DNA of 43,431 bases. It comes from Gammaproteobacteria bacterium (GTDB lineage Bacteria > Pseudomonadota > Gammaproteobacteria > Pseudomonadales > Azotimanducaceae). The notes beneath the pieces were generated by a model that searched no databases, was not told the DNA's origin, and worked only from the letters and a program-made list of their open reading frames with translations. Both the position numbers and the translations under genes were made by a program. How positions within the stretch are numbered: the first letter of the stretch is position 1; the number at the start of each line of letters is the position of its first letter. Location: the NCBI GenBank assembly GCA_012961165.1, contig DTZW01000446.1:11991-55421 (forward strand), in the 5' to 3' direction. This document shows, piece after piece, positions 8,881 to 18,122 of this stretch.

Positions 8881-10242
8881 GTGTACAACTACACCACTGA
8901 CCAACTTCAGGAACTCGATCTAAAACACTACCTGCATCCATTCACAGATTACAAAAAGCTGGCTAACGAAGGCAGCCGAATCATCACTCGCGCTGAAGGT
9001 ATCTACCTTTGGGACAGTGAAGGCAATAAGTACCTTGATGGAATGGCTGGCCTTTGGTGCGTTAACGTCGGTTACGGCAGGCACGAGATCGCCGACGCAG
9101 TCAGTGAACAGATTCGCGAACTCCCGTATTACAACAGCTTCTTCAAGACAGCTACTCCACCCGCAGTAGAACTCTCAAGGTTGGTTTGCTCTCTTGCACC
9201 TGCACATATGAACCACGTGTTTTTCACGGGTTCTGGTTCTGAAGCAAATGACACAGTTGTCCGTATGGTGCGTCATTACTGGGCTTCAGAGGGGCAACCG
9301 GATCGCAAGGTTATCATTTCTCGCGAAAACGCCTATCACGGCAGTACTGTCGCAGCCGCTAGTCTGGGCGGCATGAAGCCCATGCACGCTCAGGGCGGAC
9401 TACCCATCCCTGACATCGAGCATATCGGCCAACCCTACTGGTACCAGGAGGGGGGCGACCTGACCCCCGAAGTCTTCGGAGAAAAGGTTGCCGATGAACT
9501 TGAAGAAAAAATACTCGCTCTGGGCGCTGGCAAGGTGGCTGCATTTATCGGGGAACCTATCCAAGGGGCAGGTGGTGTCATCATTCCACCTTCAACCTAC
9601 TGGCCTCGTATCCAGGAAGTCTGCGCGAAACATGACGTACTCATCGTTGCCGATGAAGTGATTTGTGGGTTTGGCAGAACGGGGAAATGGTTCGGTTGCG
9701 ACTATTTTGACATCAAGGCCGACCTGATGTCGATTGCCAAAGGTCTGTCTTCTGGGTACTTGCCTATAGGCGGCGTACTCGTCAGTGACAGAGTAGCATC
9801 GGGACTGATCGACAAAGGCGGTGAGTTTAACCACGGGTTCACCTACTCTGGTCATCCGGTGGCAGCTGCGGCAGCAATAGCGAATCTGAATATTCTTCTG
9901 GATGAAGGAATTGTCGATCACGTCGATAAGGTAACCGGTCCTTATGCTGCTGAGAAGTGGCAGTCCCTGGCCGAACACCCCTTGGTTGGCGAGGCCAGAG
10001 TTGTGGGGCTCATTGGAGCGATAGAGCTGGTCAAGGACAAAGGCAATCGTCAATTCTTTGCTGATCGCGGGGACGTAGGCACAATCTGTCGTGATATCTG
10101 TATCGAAAACGGACTTGTCATGCGTGCGGTAGAGGACACGATGGTCATGTCGCCGCCGCTTTGTATTTCAGAAGACGAAATCAACGAGTTAGTGGCGCTG
10201 CTGACGCGCTGCCTGGATTTGACGGCAGAAAAGGTTTTGTAG
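8881..10242 (+). CDS. Class III PLP aminotransferase (putrescine/GABA:pyruvate type)
   Basis: This 453-aa fold-type I aminotransferase has [20 protein letters not shown] for cofactor phosphate binding, [15 protein letters not shown] with the PLP-interacting Asp, and the Schiff-base Lys287 in [15 protein letters not shown]. It resembles the SpuC-type enzymes that transaminate putrescine, cadaverine, GABA or beta-alanine with pyruvate. GTG at 8881 is chosen because GAGGAAG lies about 8 nt upstream and the protein then starts with the usual [13 protein letters not shown] region; the longer upstream reading has no family similarity. It is divergent from the PuuA-like gene. It could act either on putrescine directly or on the GABA end product. 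Confidence 0.9.
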   Translation: MYNYTTDQLQELDLKHYLHPFTDYKKLANEGSRIITRAEGIYLWDSEGNKYLDGMAGLWCVNVGYGRHEIADAVSEQIRELPYYNSFFKTATPPAVELSRLVCSLAPAHMNHVFFTGSGSEANDTVVRMVRHYWASEGQPDRKVIISRENAYHGSTVAAASLGGMKPMHAQGGLPIPDIEHIGQPYWYQEGGDLTPEVFGEKVADELEEKILALGAGKVAAFIGEPIQGAGGVIIPPSTYWPRIQEVCAKHDVLIVADEVICGFGRTGKWFGCDYFDIKADLMSIAKGLSSGYLPIGGVLVSDRVASGLIDKGGEFNHGFTYSGHPVAAAAAIANLNILLDEGIVDHVDKVTGPYAAEKWQSLAEHPLVGEARVVGLIGAIELVKDKGNRQFFADRGDVGTICRDICIENGLVMRAVEDTMVMSPPLCISEDEINELVALLTRCLDLTAEKVL

Positions 10243-10262
10243 GAAGACGCGATTCACCCCGA

Positions 10263-10291
10263 GCATCGCTGCTGGCGGACAGCTGCGATGC
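10263..10291 (+). terminator. Hairpin after the aminotransferase gene
   Basis: GCATCGC (10263-10269) pairs with GCGATGC (10285-10291), with an inner GCTG/CAGC stem and a 5-nt loop, 20 nt after the stop codon. No T-tract follows, so it may be a Rho-dependent end or a 3' stabiliser rather than an intrinsic terminator. Confidence 0.45.
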
Positions 10292-10376
10292 CAGGGCTTG
10301 AGAAGATTAGCTAGTTAGAAATTGTATCCAAATCGCATCCCGGCCGTTCGCGGTCGAGATGGCCCAAACTCATGTT

Positions 10377-10523
10377 CTACCTATCAAGTGAGAACAGGCC
10401 GACAGGAAAATGCGCCTCAACCAGATCGGGCTTTGCACCGAGCAGCCTCTTGCAACACGCCCAGGCCTCGTTGACTTTGCCTCTCGAAAGAAAAGCGAAT
10501 CCTTCCCTGAGCGTGTCCTGCAT
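10377..10523 (-). pseudogene. N-terminal remnant of a TPR protein
   Basis: A frame of about 48 codons reads MQDTLREGFAFLSRGKVNEA, then WACCKRLLGAKPDLVEAHF, then a stop. Spacing and residues fit one tetratricopeptide repeat, as found at the start of TPR-sulfotransferase proteins. The rest of the gene is missing. The frame can be extended upstream to 10562, but that part shows no similarity. The gap 10243-10742 otherwise contains only the hairpin at 10263 and no other recognisable gene. Confidence 0.5.
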
Positions 10524-10742
10524 CCAAGGTGCAGCTGGCCTCGTATATTCCATCTTACTCACAGGTGTACTTTTCCTGTGACAAATATCATCATGCGGTG
10601 GATCGAAACTTTACGTATGTGGAACTTTGATGTCCAGCTGGAACCGGAAGCCATGGCAACCAGTGATGGATAATTTCGTGGGATCGTTTACACAGCTGTC
10701 CCTTAAGATATGATCAGCACATTCAGCCAGGAACATAGAAGT

Positions 10743-11681
10743 ATGACGTCACGTGATGAATTGCTCGGGCACCGCGAGAGTTCCATGACCTTTGCGGGAG
10801 AACTCAGTTTTCTAAGACGCAAAGTCACCCAGGATATCTCTAACGCCGATATCGTTATCTCTGGTATCCCGTTTGACAGCACTACAACAAACCGGCCAGG
10901 CGCACGATTCGGCCCACAGGCCATCCGTGCTGCATCTGTACAACTGGCTGAACTGGCTGAACATGCCTTTCCGTCTGGTGCTGATTTGTTTGCGGACCTT
11001 GCCATTGCCGACTATGGAGACTGTGAATTGCCATCCGCCTATTCAACTCAGGTCGTCGACCGTATCTTCAATCACGCACAAGCAATACTGCGGCACGATG
11101 CAATGATGGTTTCCCTCGGTGGAGATCACTTTGTCACCTACCCCCTGCTCCAGGCGCACGCTGAGAAATATGGTCCACTTTCCCTTCTCCATTTCGACGC
11201 CCATGTTGATACCTGGAAGGATGATGGCGAACAACTGGACCACGGAAACATGTTTTTACGCGCCGTGAAAGAAGGCATCATAGTGCCGGAAAAATCTGTT
11301 CAGGTTGGTATTCGTTCGTTCAGTGATGATGACTACGGCTTTATCGTGCTTGACTCGCCCTGGGTCCATGAGCATGGTCCAGACAATGTCGTCACCCGAA
11401 TCAGGGAAGTCATCGGCGATTCACCGACCTACCTGACGTTTGATATTGACTGTCTGGATCCCGCCTTTGCGCCCGGCACAGGGACACCAGTCGCTGGAGG
11501 TCTGTCCAGCATGCAAGCGCTGACAATCATTCGACAACTGGGCAACATGAACTTCATTGGCATGGACCTGGTTGAAGTTGCACCAGCCTACGACCATGCC
11601 GAGATCACCGCTATCGCTGCGGCTACCATTATTCATGATTTTATCGCCCTCATGGCGAAGGCATCGCAAGACGACCTATGA
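10743..11681 (+). CDS. Agmatinase-family ureohydrolase
   Basis: This 312-aa member of the arginase/agmatinase family uses two Mn2+ to hydrolyse a guanidino group. Agmatine would give putrescine and urea. All metal ligands are visible: SLGGDH (His129), HFDAHVDTW (Asp152, His154, Asp156) and FDIDCLDP (Asp234, Asp236). Related enzymes act on guanidinobutyrate or guanidinopropionate, so the exact substrate is open. ATG at 10743 has AGGA about 11 nt upstream; an in-frame ATG at 10710 would add 11 residues. It is convergent with the potI-like gene, with a single base between the two stops. The context supports a feed of putrescine into the neighbouring catabolic genes. Confidence 0.9.
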   Translation: MTSRDELLGHRESSMTFAGELSFLRRKVTQDISNADIVISGIPFDSTTTNRPGARFGPQAIRAASVQLAELAEHAFPSGADLFADLAIADYGDCELPSAYSTQVVDRIFNHAQAILRHDAMMVSLGGDHFVTYPLLQAHAEKYGPLSLLHFDAHVDTWKDDGEQLDHGNMFLRAVKEGIIVPEKSVQVGIRSFSDDDYGFIVLDSPWVHEHGPDNVVTRIREVIGDSPTYLTFDIDCLDPAFAPGTGTPVAGGLSSMQALTIIRQLGNMNFIGMDLVEVAPAYDHAEITAIAAATIIHDFIALMAKASQDDL

Positions 11682-11682
11682 A

Positions 11683-12513
11683 TCAGGCTTTGTTCATCCG
11701 GGCTTCAAGGATTCTGCGTTGCTCCTGGCGATGCAGGACAACACCAGCGATAACTACTCCCAGACCCACAATGGTGATGACGAGGGTTGCCAACGCATTG
11801 ATATCCGGCGCGACACCAAGCCTGACCTTGGAAAAGATTACCATCGGCAGCGTGCTGGCACCGGGACCCGACACAAAGCTCGAAATAACAAGATCATCCA
11901 GAGAAAGCGTGAACGCGAGCAACCATCCTGCCAACATCGCGGGTGCTATCAGCGGCAACGTAATATCAAGCGTGACCTGGAAAGGTCGCCCACCGAGGTC
12001 CATCGCAGCGTCGATCAATGACCGGTCAAGCGTCGCGAGGCGCGACTGCACGATGACAGCAACAAAAGCCATCGAGAAGGTTATGTGAGCAATAGTGATG
12101 GTCATCGCTCCACGCGTTTCGGGCCACCCAACCAACTGTTCACTGGTAATGAATAAGAGCAACAGAGACAGGCCAGTAATAACTTCGGGCATCACAAGCG
12201 GCGCCGCTATTAGTCCCATAAAAAGCAACCTGCCACGAAATTTTCCCATTCCCATGAGCGCCAAACCTGCCAGTGTGCCAAAAAGAGTCGCCACGGTTGC
12301 ACTGGTGAACGCAATTCGCAAACTCAATAACGCCGCATCAATGACCTGTTCGTTTTCCAGCAGCGCAGCATACCAACGCAATGAAAAGCCACCCCACACT
12401 GTTGGAATTCTTGAATCATTAAACGAATAGGCAATGAGCAATGCGATGGGGAGATATAGAAAGGCATAACCAAAATACAGGCTACCGATCAGAAAGGTTG
12501 ACCGCCGCTTCAC
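11683..12513 (-). CDS. potI: Polyamine ABC transporter permease, PotI-like
   Basis: This 276-aa inner-membrane permease has about six transmembrane segments and the cytoplasmic loop typical of binding-protein-dependent permeases (IDAAMDLGGRPFQVTLDITL, then PLIAPAML). It is the PotI/PotC-type subunit that pairs with PotH. The start overlaps the potH stop as ATGA, so the two permeases are translationally coupled. It is the last gene of a potFGHI operon and is convergent with the agmatinase gene. Specificity for putrescine over spermidine is inferred from family and context. Confidence 0.88.
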   Translation of the reverse strand: MKRRSTFLIGSLYFGYAFLYLPIALLIAYSFNDSRIPTVWGGFSLRWYAALLENEQVIDAALLSLRIAFTSATVATLFGTLAGLALMGMGKFRGRLLFMGLIAAPLVMPEVITGLSLLLLFITSEQLVGWPETRGAMTITIAHITFSMAFVAVIVQSRLATLDRSLIDAAMDLGGRPFQVTLDITLPLIAPAMLAGWLLAFTLSLDDLVISSFVSGPGASTLPMVIFSKVRLGVAPDINALATLVITIVGLGVVIAGVVLHRQEQRRILEARMNKA

Positions 12514-13406
12514 TGTCTTTGTTCCAGATCAGCTGACTGGTAACGATTGAGCAGCATCATCGGCACAACGAGAAGAACCAGCAGGATTGTTGCGACTGCG
12601 GAAGCAACCGGCCAGTCCCGGTTGTCATAAAACTCATTGAACAATTGCCGACCGATCATGAGCGAATCCGGTCCACCCAGCATCGCAGGAATTACGTACT
12701 CTCCCATCGCCGGAATAAAGACGAGCAGACATCCTGCAACGATGCCTGGCCAGGACATTGGTAGGGTAATGTCCACGAAAGACCGGTATGACGAAGCACC
12801 AAGATCAGACGCCGCCTCTACCAGGGTATAGTCCAGGCGTTCCAGGTTCGCATAGAGTGGCAGAATCATAAACGGCAGGTAGGAATAGACGATACCAAGG
12901 TAGACGGCGGTATCGGTGTAGATCATCTTTAACGGTTCATCGATCACGCCAATGGCAAGCAGTAGATTATTAACGAGCCCGTGTGTCGAGAGCATACCCA
13001 TCCAGGCGTAGACTCGAAGTAAGAACGAAGTCCAGAACGGCAGAATCACCAGCAATAGCAAAATGGTACGCAGGTTAGGCGCCGCTCGTGCAATGGCATA
13101 AGCCATCGGATAACCAATGATCAGACACCAGAACGTTGAGAATCCGGCAATCCAAATGGACTTGAGATAACTGATCGCAAAGAGATTGTCTTCAAAGAGG
13201 AACAGGTAATTGTCGAAAGTAACCTGAACCCGGCTTAGCCCGTTTTGCGACCAGTCAATTAGCGCCGTAAATGGTGGTTGTGCAATGATCGGGTCAGCAA
13301 AGCTGATTTTGAAAACAATAAGAAACGGCACGCAGAAAAAGACAGCCAGCCAAACGTAGGGGATGCCGATCGCCAGACTACGCCATAATTTATCCCCACT
13401 GCTCAA
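12510..13406 (-). CDS. potH: Polyamine ABC transporter permease, PotH-like
   Basis: This 298-aa permease has six hydrophobic segments and the EAA-type loop (LVEAASDLGASSYRSFVDIT, then LPMSWPGI). It forms the membrane channel together with the PotI-like subunit. The start is TTG at 13406 with GGAG about 10 nt upstream; no in-frame ATG is near. It begins 34 nt after the potG-like stop and overlaps the potI-like start by 4 nt. Confidence 0.88.
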   Translation of the reverse strand: MSSGDKLWRSLAIGIPYVWLAVFFCVPFLIVFKISFADPIIAQPPFTALIDWSQNGLSRVQVTFDNYLFLFEDNLFAISYLKSIWIAGFSTFWCLIIGYPMAYAIARAAPNLRTILLLLVILPFWTSFLLRVYAWMGMLSTHGLVNNLLLAIGVIDEPLKMIYTDTAVYLGIVYSYLPFMILPLYANLERLDYTLVEAASDLGASSYRSFVDITLPMSWPGIVAGCLLVFIPAMGEYVIPAMLGGPDSLMIGRQLFNEFYDNRDWPVASAVATILLVLLVVPMMLLNRYQSADLEQRQ

Positions 13407-13440
13407 CGATGCATACTCCTGCTTTTGCTTCCGGGGTTAA

Positions 13441-14559
13441 TCATGACTTAAGAATGATGCTGCTGGCCGGGTCCCATGATAGATAGACCTCATCTTCCCA
13501 ATCGACAGGACGCTCGGAAAGCCGTGACTGGTTTTGCGCGCTCACTTGAATGATTGTTTCGTTCGAAGTCTTTACCCTGTATATAGAGTGGTTACCATAG
13601 TATCCAAGATCCCAGACAACACCTTTGATACCATGCGAACCGTCTTGTGGCGTCTTACTGATAGTTATCTTCTCTGGCCGAACGGCCACCCAGATATCAT
13701 CTCCCACCGACAACCCAGAGGTCCCATGCGCTGGAATGATTCCACAGGCCTCTGTGTCGATCAGAACATTTTCATCGTTGATATCCTGTACAACCCCCTT
13801 GAACATATTGGTAGTACCGAAGAATTCCGCGACAAACTTGTTGCACGGATACTCGTAGACCTCTGTCGGCGTACCGATTTGAACAAATCTGCCCTCGTCC
13901 ATCACAGCGATCCGCGTGGCAAGAGTCATCGCCTCCTCCTGGTCGTGAGTGACTACGACGAAGGTGACACCCAGCTTTTCCTGAATGTCCATTAACTCAA
14001 ACTGTGTGTGTTCCCTAAGTCTCTTGTCCAGTGCAGCTAGCGGCTCATCCAGCAATAATACTTTCGGTCGCTTGATGAGTGCTCTAGCCAGGGCAACACG
14101 CTGCAGCTGGCCTCCTGACAACTGATGTGGTTTACGAGTCCTATACTCGGTTAGCTGAACCAGTGCCAGCATTTCATCAACCCGTACAGCGACTTCACTT
14201 TTAGGCAGGCCTTCCTTTTTAAGGCCATAGGCCACATTGTTTTCCACGGTCATGTGCGGGAAAACTGCATAGGACTGAAACATCATATTGACAGGGCGCT
14301 CAAATGGCGGCACGTCCGTCATATCGGAATTGTCGATAATAATTCGACCCGCACTCGGTGTTTCAAATCCCGCCATCATTCGTAGCAGTGTGGTTTTGCC
14401 ACTGCCTGAGCCGCCGAGAATCGCGAACAGTTCTCCCTTGTGGATATCCAGGCTGACGTCATCAACAACAGGCGCACTATCGAAACGCTTCGTCACGCCC
14501 TGGATCTGTATAAATGGAATGCTGTCTGCCTGTGCGGTCGTCGGTGGTTGTTCAGTCAT
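13441..14559 (-). CDS. potG: Polyamine ABC transporter ATPase, PotG-like
   Basis: This 372-aa ATPase powers uptake. It has Walker A GGSGSGKTT (residues 49-57), the Q-loop in MMFQSYAVFPHMTV, the ABC signature LSGGQ (147-151), Walker B LLLDEP (168-173) and a switch His in VVVTHDQEEAM. The C-terminal third (about 240-372) is a TOBE/OB-type regulatory domain, as in PotG, PotA and CysA. It starts one base after the potF-like stop, so it is surely co-transcribed with it. Confidence 0.92.
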   Translation of the reverse strand: MTEQPPTTAQADSIPFIQIQGVTKRFDSAPVVDDVSLDIHKGELFAILGGSGSGKTTLLRMMAGFETPSAGRIIIDNSDMTDVPPFERPVNMMFQSYAVFPHMTVENNVAYGLKKEGLPKSEVAVRVDEMLALVQLTEYRTRKPHQLSGGQLQRVALARALIKRPKVLLLDEPLAALDKRLREHTQFELMDIQEKLGVTFVVVTHDQEEAMTLATRIAVMDEGRFVQIGTPTEVYEYPCNKFVAEFFGTTNMFKGVVQDINDENVLIDTEACGIIPAHGTSGLSVGDDIWVAVRPEKITISKTPQDGSHGIKGVVWDLGYYGNHSIYRVKTSNETIIQVSAQNQSRLSERPVDWEDEVYLSWDPASSIILKS

Positions 14560-14560
14560 T

Positions 14561-15679
14561 TTAAAGTCCGGATTTAATCCGGGTCCAGGTACGGGATCGC
14601 CGGCGTTCTATTTTGGGAGGGAGGTTGTTGGTAACGCTAAGCCTGTCCAACACCTTCTGGTCAGGGTAAATAGCAACGTCTGAAGTCAGGCTTTCGTCAA
14701 CCAGGGGGGTCGCTTTTGAGTTGGCATTAGCGTAACCGGTGTAGTTAGATATCTCAGCAATAACATCGGGTCTCATCAGGTAGTTGATAAAAAGATGTGC
14801 AGCATCTGGATTTGGTGCATCTGCTGGAATATAAATCACATCGAACCAAATCAAAGAACCTTCGGATGGGATGTTAAATTGGAGCTCAATGTCGATGCCT
14901 GCTTCTGTTGCACGCTTGTTAGCAACCGAATAGTCACCGGAATAACTTTGTGCAATACAGACCTCCTGGGCGGGAAGATCCAATAGCATTTTGCTGGAAC
15001 TAAAATATTTGATATACGGCCTGATCGCTCGAAGAAGGTTTTCCGCTTCCTTCAGCTCAGCCGGTACACTTGAGTTGGCATTGTAGCCGAGATAAACCAT
15101 CGCCATACCCAACACGTCACTCGCCGAATCAAGCAACGTCACACCACAGTCGGCAAATCGCGAGACAACATCCGGATCAAAGATCAGATCTGCACTATCG
15201 ATCGGCGCATCGGCCATTCTCTCCAGGACCATCCCCTTGTTATAGGAAAATCCAGTCGTGCCCCACATGTACGGAGATCCGTATCGATTGCCAGGATCGA
15301 ATGCCGCGACGCGTTCCATCAGGGCCGGATCGAGATTTTTCCAGTTAGGCAGTTTTTCGCGATCGAGCTCTTTATAGATACCAATTGGAATCAGCTGCGC
15401 TGAATTTGAGGCCGCGTGAAAGACAACGTCGTAACCCGATTTGCCCGCCATAAGTTTTACATCGACAATCTGACCGTTGTCATAGACATCGTAGTTGACC
15501 TCGATACCAAACTCTTCCTCAAAGTCCTTCACTGTTGTCTCACCAATGAAGTCCGCCCAATTGTAGACATTAAGCGTACCGCCAACAGTACCGCCGGGCT
15601 TTTCTTCAGCGCACGCAGTGCCCATGTGAAAAAACACAACAAGTGCTGAAAAAAGAAACCACCGGTTCGACCTCGACAT
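14561..15679 (-). CDS. potF: Periplasmic polyamine-binding protein, PotF-like
   Basis: This 372-aa extracellular solute-binding protein has an N-terminal signal peptide (hydrophobic segment WFLFSALVVFF, cleavage near ACA). The mature protein starts GGTLNVYNWADFIGETTVKD, the typical opening of PotF and PotD. Other family marks are AASNSAQLIPIGIYKELD and YMWGTTGFSYNKGMV. It captures polyamines and delivers them to the PotHI permeases. ATG at 15679 is preferred to TTG at 15688. It is the first gene of the potFGHI operon and is divergent from the PuuB-like gene, with 148 nt between. Confidence 0.9.
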   Translation of the reverse strand: MSRSNRWFLFSALVVFFHMGTACAEEKPGGTVGGTLNVYNWADFIGETTVKDFEEEFGIEVNYDVYDNGQIVDVKLMAGKSGYDVVFHAASNSAQLIPIGIYKELDREKLPNWKNLDPALMERVAAFDPGNRYGSPYMWGTTGFSYNKGMVLERMADAPIDSADLIFDPDVVSRFADCGVTLLDSASDVLGMAMVYLGYNANSSVPAELKEAENLLRAIRPYIKYFSSSKMLLDLPAQEVCIAQSYSGDYSVANKRATEAGIDIELQFNIPSEGSLIWFDVIYIPADAPNPDAAHLFINYLMRPDVIAEISNYTGYANANSKATPLVDESLTSDVAIYPDQKVLDRLSVTNNLPPKIERRRSRTWTRIKSGL

Positions 15680-15827
15680 AGCGTGCAAGCTAACATGGAC
15701 TAGAAAACCTGCAAAGCGGAAATCGGTAGATCACGCCCCTATACGACAGGAATGTGCAGAAACTGCCGGCAGTGTATTCTTCTATTCCTGAGCGCGACAG
15801 ACAAAAGACAAAGAGCAGGAATGGACC
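15680..15827. promoter_or_regulatory. Divergent control region between potF and the PuuB-like gene
   Basis: This 148-nt region must carry the promoters of the potFGHI operon and the PuuB-like gene. It contains the short palindrome CTGCCGGCAG near 15760. The plus-strand gene has AGCAGGA about 8 nt before its ATG. I see no operator shared convincingly with the region at 8740. Confidence 0.35.
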
Positions 15828-17102
15828 ATGACCAGTGAAGAACACGCAGCATCCTATTACACGGCGACAAGAAACAATCAGACGACTTATCCGCGACTTG
15901 AGGGTGAACACGAGACCGATATTTGCATTATCGGTGGTGGATTCACCGGTGTCGCGTGCGCACTGACTCTGGCTGAACGTGGTCACACAGTGACCGTGGT
16001 TGAACAAAACCGAATCAGCTGGGGTGCATCGGGACGAAATGGTGGTCAACTGATCCACGGTCTTAGTGGTACCAAGCACCTTTCAAAAAATTTGAGCTGG
16101 GACAAAATCTGGCAGCTACATTATCGTGGCAATGACATCATCAAAGAGCGCGTTGAAAAATATGGCATCGATTGCGATCTTAAGTCCGGCTATATCGAGG
16201 TAGCGCTTAAGAAAAGCCACATGGAAGGTCTTAAAAAAGACTACGACGAACATGTTGAAGAAGGGCTGGGAGAGCATCTTCGCCTGGTAGATGAAGGTGA
16301 GGTCAGGGAGTTACTCGGCACCGATGCCTACATGGGCGGCATGCTAAACGATCTGAATGGTCACCTCCACCCACTCAATCTATGTATGGGCGAAGCCGCC
16401 GCGGCTGCCAATCTTGGTGCGACCATCTTTGAGCAAACAGAAGTCACCGGGATTACCCATGGCAAACAGGCTCGCATACAGACTACGACGGGCAACATCG
16501 TTGCGAATAAGGTCCTTATCGCCGGAAATGCCTATCACCACCTCGAGCCTGGAAAACTTTCTGGTCTCGTCTTCCCCGCTGGCAGTTACATCATCGCGAC
16601 CGAACCACTCTCAGACGAGATGGTAAACAAGATCAATCCACAGGATCTGGCGGTTTGTGATCTTAACAACGTGCTTGATTATTACCGGCTGTCCGCCGAC
16701 AACCGCATGTTGTACGGTGGCCGCTGTAACTATTCAGGCAAGGTACCGGCTAGCATCAAGGACAACATGCGCCCCCGCATGCTTGAGGTTTACCCGGATC
16801 TCGCAGACGCCCGCATCGATTACGAGTGGGGTGGTAACATCGGTATTGTAGTCAAGCGCGTACCACTTCTGGGACGAGTCGCGGACAACGTTTTCTTTTC
16901 CATGGGGTACTCCGGTCACGGTATCGCGCCCACGCACATCGCCGCTGAAATCATGGCCGATGCCATGGAAGGAAACACAGAAGTCCTGGATGCCTACGAG
17001 AAGATCAAACACTGGCGAATACCGGGCGGCCAATGGTTTGGCAATCAAATTATTGCCCTAGGGATGTTGTATTTTCGCGCCATCGATCTCAGTCCACTAT
17101 AG
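15828..17102 (+). CDS. PuuB-like gamma-glutamylputrescine oxidoreductase (DAO family)
   Basis: This 424-aa FAD enzyme of the D-amino-acid-oxidase/PuuB family has the nucleotide-binding motif DICIIGGGFTGVACALTLAE and the following EQNRISWGASGRNGGQ. The C-terminal motif FFSMGYSGHGIAPTHIAAE is typical of PuuB. PuuB oxidises gamma-glutamylputrescine to gamma-glutamyl-aminobutyraldehyde, releasing ammonia. The PuuA-like gene and PotFGHI nearby support this. Its TAG stop overlaps the stop of the convergent membrane-protein gene (shared CTATAG). The matching aldehyde dehydrogenase is not in the window. Confidence 0.87.
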   Translation: MTSEEHAASYYTATRNNQTTYPRLEGEHETDICIIGGGFTGVACALTLAERGHTVTVVEQNRISWGASGRNGGQLIHGLSGTKHLSKNLSWDKIWQLHYRGNDIIKERVEKYGIDCDLKSGYIEVALKKSHMEGLKKDYDEHVEEGLGEHLRLVDEGEVRELLGTDAYMGGMLNDLNGHLHPLNLCMGEAAAAANLGATIFEQTEVTGITHGKQARIQTTTGNIVANKVLIAGNAYHHLEPGKLSGLVFPAGSYIIATEPLSDEMVNKINPQDLAVCDLNNVLDYYRLSADNRMLYGGRCNYSGKVPASIKDNMRPRMLEVYPDLADARIDYEWGGNIGIVVKRVPLLGRVADNVFFSMGYSGHGIAPTHIAAEIMADAMEGNTEVLDAYEKIKHWRIPGGQWFGNQIIALGMLYFRAIDLSPL

Positions 17103-17984
17103 GCCATCGGATCCTGGGACGTTAAGGGCTGCTTTCTTCGTACTGTTGGCAGAGTCATCGAGTTCATCACGCCACTCACTCAAGTTCATTTCAATGGCTA
17201 CAAACCCGCCTACCCACAATATTGTGTCCCACAGATAAAGCACATGCCCCAACGATGCCCAGTAAACTCCCAGACCAAGAAGCAGCACATATCCCAACAC
17301 CTTCACCCGGGTGAGTATAGTTATCACAGAACCACGGCTTATATCCCGATCCTGCATTCTTACGACGATTTCGATCGCAACAATAATGACCAGCCAGATC
17401 ATTACCTCAGCAAAGTCAGCCCAGGCCAGTTGACGCTCCAGTCGCAACCCCGCTGCATCAGCAACCACCTCATCTCCCGCAACCCAATAGAAATTGGTGT
17501 CAGGCGAGAGTGTTCCGCAGGACGTCCCAGTCACTTCCTGGTAATCCAAATTGTAGGTATATGAGAGATCGCGGTCCGCAATTTCACAAAGGCTCTCAAC
17601 ATTCTCTACCGGAACAATTTCTCGAACTTCAATCACGTACTGACCGAAAGCAAAAATGGTATAGGCAATCATGGTGAAGCAGATGAGCCTAACGGTGTGA
17701 AGCAGTATCGTTACCCGGGGCGTGAACTGCTCTTCATCGAGAACGTAGGTTTCAAGCTCCAGCATAATGAGGAGTATGAACCAGGCGGTCTCGTCAATCG
17801 TTGTGGCGAAAGCACTCAACCACTCAGCCAGCCCGGCATCCACACCAAGGGTATAGGTGGCCGCCGACCAGTCTTCTTCAATATAGAAACAGTAGTTAAC
17901 GAACAGCAACAGGTAAACCACCCACTTAAAGGTCTGCTGGAGTTTGTGCATGTTCCAGTTACTGTGAGATTGAACGGTCGCCAT
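17097..17984 (-). CDS. Multi-pass inner-membrane protein of unknown function
   Basis: I do not recognise this 295-aa protein. Hydrophobic segments lie at about residues 19-38, 66-85, 95-116, 190-212, 225-246 and 250-267, so about six membrane passes are likely. Between segments 3 and 4 is a polar, acidic region of some 70 residues with two cysteines (SLCEIADRD and TSCGTL), probably periplasmic and possibly disulfide-bonded. The position of acidic residues in the membrane (DETAWFILLIMLELE, FVAIEMNL) is unusual. It lies between two FAD oxidoreductase genes and is divergent from copy C by 138 nt. A link to amine metabolism is only positional. Confidence 0.75.
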   Translation of the reverse strand: MATVQSHSNWNMHKLQQTFKWVVYLLLFVNYCFYIEEDWSAATYTLGVDAGLAEWLSAFATTIDETAWFILLIMLELETYVLDEEQFTPRVTILLHTVRLICFTMIAYTIFAFGQYVIEVREIVPVENVESLCEIADRDLSYTYNLDYQEVTGTSCGTLSPDTNFYWVAGDEVVADAAGLRLERQLAWADFAEVMIWLVIIVAIEIVVRMQDRDISRGSVITILTRVKVLGYVLLLGLGVYWASLGHVLYLWDTILWVGGFVAIEMNLSEWRDELDDSANSTKKAALNVPGSDGL

Positions 17985-18122
17985 CAGGAACCAGTTGAAT
18001 ATCCTGTACGACAGTATTCATCCATCCCTATACGCTTGGAGGCTGATTGGCAGAACATTTGACTACTGTCTAACAAGCGGGCCCTAGACATCCCTAAATA
18101 TATTTACGTAAGTGTAAAGACA

